DNA of 64,000 nt from Paraburkholderia sp. BCC1885 (lineage in GTDB: Bacteria > Pseudomonadota > Gammaproteobacteria > Burkholderiales > Burkholderiaceae): assembly GCF_900996235.1 (NCBI RefSeq), contig NZ_CAAJGM010000066.1, positions 62,001-126,000 of the forward strand, given 5' to 3'. Under the pieces are notes generated by a model. That model was not told the DNA's origin. It saw only the letters and a program-made list of their open reading frames with translations, and made no database searches. Below are positions 46,653-53,719 of the stretch, one piece after another; the stretch's first letter is position 1, and each line of letters begins with the position of its first letter. Both the position numbers and the translations under genes were made by a program.

Positions 46653-46934
46653 CCAGGTACAAGGTCGAGTTTGGGGGTCGAGGGTATTTCGGGGCTGGGA
46701 TTTACCCGTATGCGAACGACGTGCGCGACGCGTTTGGGCCCGCGCATTGGGGGTTATCTGGAGGAATGGGCGGCTTTGCAGGAGAACGAAACGAATCAGC
46801 GGCGCGCGACGCGAGGCGAGGCGACTCGGCGACGGCGGAAAGACGGGGCGGGGGCGGGCGGAGCGGAGTGGCGCAGAGCGCGCCACCCGAAATGCGGCAG
46901 GAAGAGACTACGGATGACTACGAACGCGCGCGGT
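46653..46934. other. G-rich gap between the operon promoter and sorC, no gene seen
   Basis: Open frames on the plus strand here lack coding character. The plus strand is purine-rich. Four G-runs at 46673-46699 (5, 3, 4 and 3 Gs with spacers of 4, 6 and 2 bases) fit a G-quadruplex pattern, and more G-runs lie at 46845-46858. Confidence 0.5.
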
Positions 46935-47924
46935 TCAGCCCGGTCCAGCCAGCTTGAGCACATCCTTGGCGGTGTACTCGTCGGTGATCAGCACGGTCGG
47001 CTTGACCATCGCCAGCGCGGCGGCGAGCGCCTGTACCTTGTTGGCGCCGCCGGCGGCCATCACGCGCACCGGCACTTTTTTGACGATCTCGAGCGGCACC
47101 GACATCACCCGTTCGTTGATCGGATGATCGACCATGCCGCCGTTTGCGTCGATGAAATTGAACAGCACGTCGCCCACCGCGCCAGCCTTCACCAGCGACG
47201 CACGGTCGGCGTTCGAGATGAATTTCGACAGGTGCGCGGTGGCATCCGCCCCCATGCCGGCCGCACCGAGCACGACCGCGTCGAGCGACTTCGCAAGTTC
47301 GAAAATATCGCCGAGGCCGCAGCGCTCGATCAGCGTTTGGCGCGTCTCGGCGCTATCCACCACTAGCGGCGCCGTCATCAGATAGCAGTCCGCCTGGAAT
47401 AACGACGCAAAACGCCACGCGAATTCCGCCGGATTGAACTTGCGCGCTTTCATGATGCCGCCGAGCAGCGACACCACCGACAGGTTCTCGACGTTGCGCT
47501 CGTTCATGAAAGCCAGCGAGTTGACGAGGGTGCGTCCCCAGCCTACGCCGATGCTCATGTTCGGGCGCACCAGCGACGACACATAAGCGCCGGTTGCTGC
47601 GGCCACCGGTCCAGTGGCGTCGGCGCCGCGTGCCGAGAGCGGCACGACGATGGCTTCGTCGACACCGAAGCGGCTTTCGAGCAGACGCTCCGCCTCGACG
47701 CAGTCCGCAAGACGATCGCCGATGGTGATTTTCACCTCGTTACGCTCGCGCGCCGCCGCCAGCAGACGCACGACCGTCACGCGTCCGACCCCCAGTTTCA
47801 GGGCGATCTCGTTCTGCGTCATTTCCTCGACAAAATACATCCACGCGGCGCGCAAACGCAGGCGCCGGGCGGGATTTTGCTCGTCGTTCTCGGCGCTTTC
47901 GGTGACAACACTCGCTTTCTGCAA
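46935..47924 (-). CDS. SorC/DeoR-family sugar-binding transcriptional regulator
   Basis: The 329-residue regulator has an N-terminal HTH (MTQNEIALKLGVGRVTVVRL) and a C-terminal SorC sugar-phosphate-binding domain (VGWGRTLVNSLAFM, LNCASLLGG-like VSLLGGIMKARKF, VLGAAGMGADA). The start is a TTG at 47924 with AGGAG six bases upstream. It lies upstream of the oxidoreductase-aco and gutM-srl operons on the same strand and most probably controls them, sensing a phosphorylated sugar alcohol. A weak copy of the shared box lies in its own upstream region. Confidence 0.88.
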   Translation of the reverse strand: MQKASVVTESAENDEQNPARRLRLRAAWMYFVEEMTQNEIALKLGVGRVTVVRLLAAARERNEVKITIGDRLADCVEAERLLESRFGVDEAIVVPLSARGADATGPVAAATGAYVSSLVRPNMSIGVGWGRTLVNSLAFMNERNVENLSVVSLLGGIMKARKFNPAEFAWRFASLFQADCYLMTAPLVVDSAETRQTLIERCGLGDIFELAKSLDAVVLGAAGMGADATAHLSKFISNADRASLVKAGAVGDVLFNFIDANGGMVDHPINERVMSVPLEIVKKVPVRVMAAGGANKVQALAAALAMVKPTVLITDEYTAKDVLKLAGPG

Positions 47925-47959
47925 CCTCGGCTCCTATGATGAAAAAAGTCGATCTGACT

Positions 47960-47988
47960 ACTGAACACTTGTGCTATCTTAACTTCAA
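47960..47988. promoter_or_regulatory. Weaker copy of the SorC box between sorC and the divergent gene
   Basis: On the plus strand ACTGAACACT, eleven bases and AACTTCAA match the reverse form of the box (AATGAACAAA-N11-AAATACAA) at 7 of 10 and 6 of 8 positions. The inner GTGCTAT word also occurs in the copy at 46614-46652. It would allow sorC autoregulation and control of the gene at 48011. Confidence 0.4.
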
Positions 47989-48010
47989 ATGTTGCAACAT
48001 TGAGACGCCC

Positions 48011-48850
48011 ATGGAGTCAAAATCGCCCTTGCCGCAGCATCTGAGTCGCGATATTAGCCAGCTCGGGCTCGCGTTGCGCGATTGTGCGCGTCAACTCCGT
48101 TACGCGGCGCGCAATGTGCCTGGGCCGATTCGCAGCGACCGCCCGGTCGCGCCGCTGGCGTCGTCCGCAACACCACTCAAGCATTCCTCCTATTTGTCGC
48201 TGGAATCGGTCGCGCATCTTGCCGACGATCTGATTGAAACAGCCGAGTCGTTTGCGGGTCATGCGGTACCGACCCTGCAAGATCACTGGAAATCGCCGGT
48301 TCCGCTAGAGCCGCTCACCGCCTATCTCGAACTTTCGCGCGGTCCCGCGAAGACGCTGCGCAAATTCTCCATGGCGTATTACGCGGCGGCCAAACGCATG
48401 ATCATGCAAAGCGGCGCAGCGGACGTGCTGATTTTCGAGCATCGTATTTGCGCGACGCTCGAACAGATGGGCGCCGCGTCATCGTCGCAACAGGTGGCGA
48501 ACGTGATGGCCTCGCGCAGCGCGCTTTGCCGTGCCTGCGCACAACTCGCGTTGTCGTTAATCGAAATGCAGCCGATCCGCAGCACGCGCTTCGAAACGCT
48601 GCCGGACGCCAACGCGCCGTGGTGGCTCGTCACCGAACCGAACACCTATGTGTTCCTGATGCTGACGCTGATCTCTCTGGCAAAAGATACCTGCACCTCG
48701 GGCATCCCCAGCGAGCCGGATGCCGCCGTGCGGTTTTTCTCCGACGTGGTGGGCGCCCGCGAGGCGGCGTTCCGGCAGGCGCTCAAGGGTCCGGATCCGC
48801 ATGATGCGTTGGCCCAGGAAATCGAATACGTCATCACGCATCTTTGCTGA
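48011..48850 (+). CDS. Hypothetical protein, first of a divergent pair next to sorC
   Basis: I do not recognise this 279-residue protein. It looks mostly helical (LSRDISQLGLALRDCARQL; SLALIEM-like stretches; LAQEIEYVITHLC at the end), with no signal peptide or clear membrane segment. It is followed after 34 bases by another unknown gene on the same strand. The pair is divergent from sorC and shares its promoter region, so it may belong to the same regulon. The ATG at 48011 was taken as start; an earlier frame runs through the box. Confidence 0.68.
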   Translation: MESKSPLPQHLSRDISQLGLALRDCARQLRYAARNVPGPIRSDRPVAPLASSATPLKHSSYLSLESVAHLADDLIETAESFAGHAVPTLQDHWKSPVPLEPLTAYLELSRGPAKTLRKFSMAYYAAAKRMIMQSGAADVLIFEHRICATLEQMGAASSSQQVANVMASRSALCRACAQLALSLIEMQPIRSTRFETLPDANAPWWLVTEPNTYVFLMLTLISLAKDTCTSGIPSEPDAAVRFFSDVVGAREAAFRQALKGPDPHDALAQEIEYVITHLC

Positions 48851-48884
48851 TGCCGTCACCGCGTGCTTCACGAGGAGTTGAGCG

Positions 48885-49487
48885 ATGAGCCAACCGATCT
48901 GTAGTCTCGATGTTCAGGAACTACTGACGTGGAAGCGCGTGCGCAAGCTCACGCTATGCCGCCAGTTGCTGCAACGCTGCTGCGACGAATACGGCGAACG
49001 GCACTCGCTACAGATCCAGATCGACGATCGTCAATTCACCACGGCGTTTTTCGCGTGGATCGAAGTAGTGGAGCGCAACGCGGATTACCGCCAGCAGAAT
49101 GCACCCGACTATTTTCAGTTTGTATTCGGCGTGCTGTTGCGCGATCTGCTGCGCGAAAAAGCCATTCACGTGAAGAAAGACGCGTCGACGCAACTGCGTC
49201 CATCACCGGGGAATATCGCCGACTGGTGGCCGACCGGCTACGTGCTGACGTACTTTTGCATCGGCACGCTCAAGGCGACGTTGCATGAACAATGCGCTAT
49301 CGATATTCAGCCATCCGAATCAATCACGCAGCCGGCGGTATGGCAATCGTTCCGCGAAAACATGATTGAGGAACCGGGACTCGCGATCGCCTTCTTCGAC
49401 AAGTTCATGGGGCTCGAACCGAACTGGCGCGAACCGACCCAGATCAATAACCGCCCGGCAGTGGCGGAGCGTACCGCGAAGATCTGA
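48885..49487 (+). CDS. Hypothetical protein, second of the pair
   Basis: I do not recognise this 200-residue protein. GAGGAG precedes the ATG. It is helix-rich with many aromatic residues (FFAWIEVVERNADYRQQNAP, DYFQFVFGVLLRDLLREKAI, DWWPTGYVLTYFCIGTLKAT) and no export signal, suggesting a soluble protein that pairs with the upstream product. It ends just before a scar with gene remnants. Confidence 0.7.
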   Translation: MSQPICSLDVQELLTWKRVRKLTLCRQLLQRCCDEYGERHSLQIQIDDRQFTTAFFAWIEVVERNADYRQQNAPDYFQFVFGVLLRDLLREKAIHVKKDASTQLRPSPGNIADWWPTGYVLTYFCIGTLKATLHEQCAIDIQPSESITQPAVWQSFRENMIEEPGLAIAFFDKFMGLEPNWREPTQINNRPAVAERTAKI

Positions 49488-49496
49488 TTGCGTAAT

Positions 49497-49728
49497 CAGG
49501 TCGCGGCAGTATGGCGGCTGGTCTGGGCGGTCAAGTGCTTGCGCGCCTGCCGCAGGATGGACGCCGAAAGATCCGGGTCATTGACCATTGCAGTCCACGT
49601 ACTCCGGGCGACGCTAACAACGTGTGTCGCATCGACTCCACCATTCAGCCGATAGCCAACTCGACCGACTCTTCGATTACCTGATCTTTCGACTCGAAGT
49701 GCTTGTAAAAGCCGCCATGTGTGAGCCC
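49497..49728 (-). pseudogene. TetR-family regulator remnant, N-terminus and middle deleted
   Basis: Two pieces of a TetR regulator are seen on the minus strand in different frames. GLTHGGFYKHFESKDQVIEE (49648-49728) is the recognition-helix end of a TetR HTH. MVNDPDLSASILRQARKHL (about 49510-49610) matches a TetR C-terminus. The first 35 or so residues and the middle of the effector domain are missing, so the gene is dead. Confidence 0.7.
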
Positions 49729-50415
49729 TGACGTCTCCGTCGAGCAGGGTGTGTCTGCGGTGCTCGAGCAGGCGGGCCGCCTCGACGTTCTCGTCAACAA
49801 TGCGGGCATGGGTTCGGCGGGCGTCTCCGAAGCATTCACGGCGGATCAGGTCCGCGCGCTCTTCGAGGTGAACGTGTTCGGCGTCCAGCGGATGTTGCGG
49901 GCCGTATTGCCGTCGTTTCGGCGTCAGGGTGAAGGATTGGTCGTGAATGTGGGCTCGATCCTCGGCCGGGTGACCTTCCCTTTCTTCGGTCTCTATGGTG
50001 CGTCGAAGTTTGCCCTCGAAGCGTTGACGGAGAGTTATCGCTATGAAGAGTGTCGCAATTAGGCATCGACGTGGTGCTCGTCCAGCCGAGCAATTACCCG
50101 ACGAATATTTTCGCGAGCGCGCAACTGCCTGAGGACACCGCACGCGCCGGCAGTTATGGGGAAATCGGCACAATTCCCGCAAAGATGGTAAAAACGCTGC
50201 TGGATCTGTTTCAGGGCGAAAATGCCCCGAACCCGCACGACGTCGCCGAAGCCATCGCCCAGATCGTCGCGCAGCCGCATGGCTCGCGCGCCCCGCGCAC
50301 GGTTGTCGGTCAATCGTTCGGCACCGACGTTATCAACACCCAGGCCGCAGCCGTTCAAGAGCAACTCATCGAGGGTCTTGGATTGGGGCGACTCGCGGCG
50401 CCTCGCAACCGGTAA
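49721..50415 (+). pseudogene. SDR remnant with deleted N-terminus and frameshift
   Basis: Two successive frames give a short-chain dehydrogenase: DVSVEQGVSAVLEQAGRLDV then LVNNAGMGSAG and YGASKFALEALTESYRYE (49721-50050), and GIDVVLVQPSNYPTNIF onward (50050-50415). The shift lies near 50045, where the conserved YE-L-SQLGID is broken by a small insertion. The N-terminal Rossmann TGxxxGxG part is absent, and the fragment abuts the TetR remnant, so one deletion removed both N-termini. Confidence 0.75.
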
Positions 50416-50428
50416 GCAGGAGATCAGG

Positions 50429-51139
50429 ATGTCTGAAGCAGATGTACAGGCAAATGCGGTTGGAACGCATCCTCTCGACGCAGTGATCTGGAATGCGCTC
50501 ACCACCCGGCAGCGCCGCTTCGCCGCCGTGGAGAGCAAAGCCGTGCGTTTTACGGGAGACATTGCGCCTTTCGGCGCGCTGGCCGATCTCAGCCAGGAAG
50601 CGTTCGCCGACTTGCGTTTGCTCATCGAAGCGCAAGGTCCCGCGGCGTTGGTCACGACCAGCGCGTTTGCGCTGCCAGCGGGATTCGCCGTGGTCAGGAG
50701 CGGCGCGCTGCTGCAAATGATCTGGCAAGGTGAACTGGAGCCGCAGAATGACTTCGAGCATGTCATCCTCACCGAGGCCGACACGCCGGAGATGCTTGCG
50801 CTCACCACGGCGACGCAGCCGGGTCCGTTTGGCCCGCGTACGGTCGAACTCGGCACTTACCTGGGTGTGCGTCGGGAAGGCAAACTGGCCGCGATGGCGG
50901 GCGAACGTCTGAGCTTCGACGGCTTCACCGAAATCAGCGCGGTCTGCACGGATCCGGCATTTCGCGGCAAAGGTTTTGCGGCCAGCCTGATGAAGCTGCT
51001 GATCTCGACCATCACCGCGCGGGGTGAAACGCCCTTCCTGCACGTTTTCTCGTCGAACGAGAATGCGATTCGCATTTACAGGGCGCTAGGCTTTGTCGAC
51101 CGCCGCGAGATGCATCTTAACGTGCTGGGTGTGGCGTAA
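50429..51139 (+). CDS. GNAT family N-acetyltransferase
   Basis: The 236-residue protein has the GNAT acetyl-CoA motif CTDPAFRGKGFAASLMKLL (about residues 172-190) and a C-terminal SSNENAIRIYRALGFVDRRE strand-helix, with a less conserved N-terminal half. The start at 50429 was chosen for the AGGAGATCAGG site directly upstream. It transfers acetyl from acetyl-CoA to an unknown amine or protein. Confidence 0.82.
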   Translation: MSEADVQANAVGTHPLDAVIWNALTTRQRRFAAVESKAVRFTGDIAPFGALADLSQEAFADLRLLIEAQGPAALVTTSAFALPAGFAVVRSGALLQMIWQGELEPQNDFEHVILTEADTPEMLALTTATQPGPFGPRTVELGTYLGVRREGKLAAMAGERLSFDGFTEISAVCTDPAFRGKGFAASLMKLLISTITARGETPFLHVFSSNENAIRIYRALGFVDRREMHLNVLGVA

Positions 51140-51169
51140 AGCCAGAGTGGGCGCCGCCGGGCCGCATCG

Positions 51170-51757
51170 TTATCCGCGCGCCCGGTTAATCGCACTCGTC
51201 GCCAGTTCCCGCGCGAGGTCCGCGTATAACTCGGCCCATTTGCCGAGCAGGGAATGGTCGTCGGTCAGAAACAGCGGGTGATCGGCCCATGCGCTGACGT
51301 GCGCGCCTTCCCAGGCCAGCTCGAATAGCCGCAGGTCTTCATCCTCGCTGACACCGCTTTCCACCAGCTCGCGGAATGACGCGACATGGTGAAGCGATAC
51401 GTGATCGGGCGTGATGCTGTGGATTGCGGCCAGCGCGTCCGCCGCTTCCTTGCGCGCGGCCTCTCGGCTGGCGGCCATGAGGAATACGACGTTTTCGGCG
51501 TGCGCCTCGCCGAAAATCAGCCTGTATAAAGAGGTTTTGCAGCGTTGGCTTAATTGCGTGCCGGGTGTGGTCTCAATGGCCTGAGGCATTTCCCCGGCGC
51601 GCTGCATGGCCCATCCGGCCTGCATGGGCGCGCGGTAGCGCTGCTTGCGCCTGCGGTAGCTATCGCTAGACCAGTAGACGTATAACCCACACACCACCAA
51701 ACAGGCTAGCGCCAGAATCCCGACGCCCGCGAGTACCGTCAAATCGGTGCGCACCAT
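51170..51757 (-). CDS. Hypothetical membrane-anchored protein
   Basis: I do not recognise this 195-residue protein. An N-terminal hydrophobic segment (LAGVGILALACLVVCGLYVY) anchors it; the rest is charged, with a YRLIFGEAHAENVVFLMAAS segment near 80 and AADALAAIHSITPDHVSLHH. The start at 51757 was taken for the GGAGGGG site upstream; an earlier frame start gives a poor N-terminus. It may be a conserved Burkholderia protein of unknown role. Confidence 0.65.
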   Translation of the reverse strand: MVRTDLTVLAGVGILALACLVVCGLYVYWSSDSYRRRKQRYRAPMQAGWAMQRAGEMPQAIETTPGTQLSQRCKTSLYRLIFGEAHAENVVFLMAASREAARKEAADALAAIHSITPDHVSLHHVASFRELVESGVSEDEDLRLFELAWEGAHVSAWADHPLFLTDDHSLLGKWAELYADLARELATSAINRARG

Positions 51758-51928
51758 GTCAGGCTCCCCTCCAGTCCAGCGCGGGCGTGGTCTGCTTTGT
51801 CCCGCGCGTCTCCCGTCGATCATTACAACGCGTTTATTCTAGTCAGCAATCTATCCCGCTTTTGGACACTTCTCTACCCCGGGCTAGCCCTTACATGAAC
51901 GGCCAGGCGGGGCCGCCGCCGCTGCTTG

Positions 51929-52489
51929 TCACGTCCCCTCACCGGCCTTGTGCGCGGGCCAAAAATACAATGCTGCGGCGCCGCGCAAGCCGGGGCCCTG
52001 GCGGCTTGCCGCGACCTCTCGTCCGCGAAACCAGAAAGTGAGCGACACCACAGCCGTGCCAGGCTTGAGCATGCCGTCGAGCAGCGCGGCCAGCTTCGGC
52101 ATGGGTTTGATCATCAGATAACAGGTGACGGCGTGCGCGTCCTGCAAATCGCACACGTAGAAATTGGCGCGCCGCAAAGACACATTGGCGATGTTGCGGG
52201 TTCGCAAGCGTGCGACCCAATAAGGCAACGGCGACATTTCGATGCCGCGTATCTGCGCATCCGGAAACGCCTTCGCCAGCGCGATGACGAGCGAGCCCCA
52301 GCCGCTGCCCAGCTCGTACACGACGGCTTGTTGCGGCAGGCTCGCCTGCTTCAGTAGCGCGACCACATCGGCCGCTTCCGATTCGCTCGAAGGCATTGGC
52401 GGCACGCCCGTCACGATCTGAAACACCAGCAGCGACAGACACAGCACCGCGACAATCGATAGCGCGGCAAGCGAGGGGAGATCCAGCAT
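51929..52489 (-). CDS. Membrane-anchored SAM-dependent methyltransferase-like protein
   Basis: The 186-residue protein has an N-terminal membrane helix (LAALSIVAVLCLSLLVFQIV) and then a Rossmann-like core: VVYELGSGWGSLVIALAKAF (SAM motif I) and IRGIEMSPLPYWVARLRTR (motif II acidic residue), and YLMIKPMPKLAALLDGML. The fold resembles class I methyltransferases of about 150 residues; the substrate is unknown. A TTG at 52495 is an alternative start. Confidence 0.72.
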   Translation of the reverse strand: MLDLPSLAALSIVAVLCLSLLVFQIVTGVPPMPSSESEAADVVALLKQASLPQQAVVYELGSGWGSLVIALAKAFPDAQIRGIEMSPLPYWVARLRTRNIANVSLRRANFYVCDLQDAHAVTCYLMIKPMPKLAALLDGMLKPGTAVVSLTFWFRGREVAASRQGPGLRGAAALYFWPAHKAGEGT

Positions 52490-52627
52490 AGGCAATGAAT
52501 TTATCGTGTGGCGGCACGGAAGCCGCGAGGGTGTTAACTCTCATAACGGTATACGCTCCCGGCTTTTACTGCGTCTCGATGCGCACGAGAATGGGTTATC
52601 CGTTCCTAAACCCATGAGGAAAACAGT

Positions 52628-53524
52628 ATGCGTATATTCGTAACGGGAGCCACGGGATTTGTCGGCGAGGCGGTCGTCCGCGAACTGCTCGCAGCCGGAC
52701 ATTCGGTCCTCGGCCTTGCGCGCAGCGACGCCGGCGCCGACACTTTGACACGGCTCGGGGCCGCGGTCCACCGGGGCGATCTGCTGGACACAGCCGGCCT
52801 CGCCGAGGGTGCCAAGGCCTGCGACGGCGTGATCCATCTGGCCTTCATCCACGACTTCTCCAGATTCAAGGAGAACTGCGAGATCGATCGCGGCGTCATC
52901 GCGGCGCTTGGCGGCGCGCTCGCGGGTTCCGACCGGCCTCTCGTCGTGACGTCCGGGACCGGTCTGCTTTCGTCCACTCGTATCGTGACCGAAGAAGACA
53001 TGCCGCAGTCCGGCCCGAACGCCGTCCCCCGGATCGCGTCGGAAGAAGCCGCCGCGGCGTTGGTGGCGCGCGGCGTGAACGCGTCGATCATGCGCCTGCC
53101 GCCTACTGTCCACGGCGACGGTGACCACGGCTTCGTGCCCATGCTGATCGCCCTTGCGCGCGAAAAAGGTGTCTCGGCATATGTGGGCGAAGGGCTGAAT
53201 CGCTGGCCTGCCGTGCATCGCTTCGACGCGGCGCAGGCCTTCCGCCTGGCATTGGAGAAGGGCGTAGCAGGCGCGCGTTATCACGCCGTGGCTGAAGAAG
53301 GCGTGGCGTTCCGCGATATCGCAAGCGTGATTGGCCAGCGTCTGAATGTGCCGGTGGTCAGCAAAAACGGTGCGGACGTGGCCGGGCATTTCGGCTGGTT
53401 CGCGCATTTCGCGGGCATGGACAACCTGGCTTCCAGTCAACGCACCCGGGAACTGCTGGGCTGGGAGCCGAAACAGATCGGGCTGATCGCCGATCTCGAC
53501 CGGCCGCCTTATTTCGAAGGCTAA
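52628..53524 (+). CDS. NAD(P)-dependent epimerase/dehydratase-like SDR
   Basis: The 298-residue protein has the extended-SDR cofactor motif TGATGFVGEAV at residues 7-17 and a GDL acidic segment (GAAVHRGDLLDTAGL). A catalytic Tyr-X3-Lys is not visible where expected (NAVPRIASEEAA), as in the atypical subgroup with VVTSGTGLL and LPPTVHGDGDHGFV. The reaction is unknown. A TGAGGAAAACAGT ribosome site region precedes the ATG. It stands alone. Confidence 0.82.
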   Translation: MRIFVTGATGFVGEAVVRELLAAGHSVLGLARSDAGADTLTRLGAAVHRGDLLDTAGLAEGAKACDGVIHLAFIHDFSRFKENCEIDRGVIAALGGALAGSDRPLVVTSGTGLLSSTRIVTEEDMPQSGPNAVPRIASEEAAAALVARGVNASIMRLPPTVHGDGDHGFVPMLIALAREKGVSAYVGEGLNRWPAVHRFDAAQAFRLALEKGVAGARYHAVAEEGVAFRDIASVIGQRLNVPVVSKNGADVAGHFGWFAHFAGMDNLASSQRTRELLGWEPKQIGLIADLDRPPYFEG

Positions 53525-53719
53525 GCCGGCACCGTCCCAGCAGCCAGCCTGCGCCGCTGGGACGGCATCGTGAGGTACGGCGCGTGACATTCAGCGTCGG
53601 GGGATATACCAAAGCGCGCGCCCGCTGCCTTTGGTCATGGGCTCGTGATATGGTCTCTCGCCATCTCTCCGATTTGGCGCTGCTTGCCAAACCATCCCCA
53701 CGACCTTTCATCCATCACG

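Noticed and set aside
46624..46957. Plus-strand frames in the G-rich gap before sorC
   Set aside because: They start inside the candidate operator, are Arg/Gly-rich and carry no recognisable domain or conserved start.
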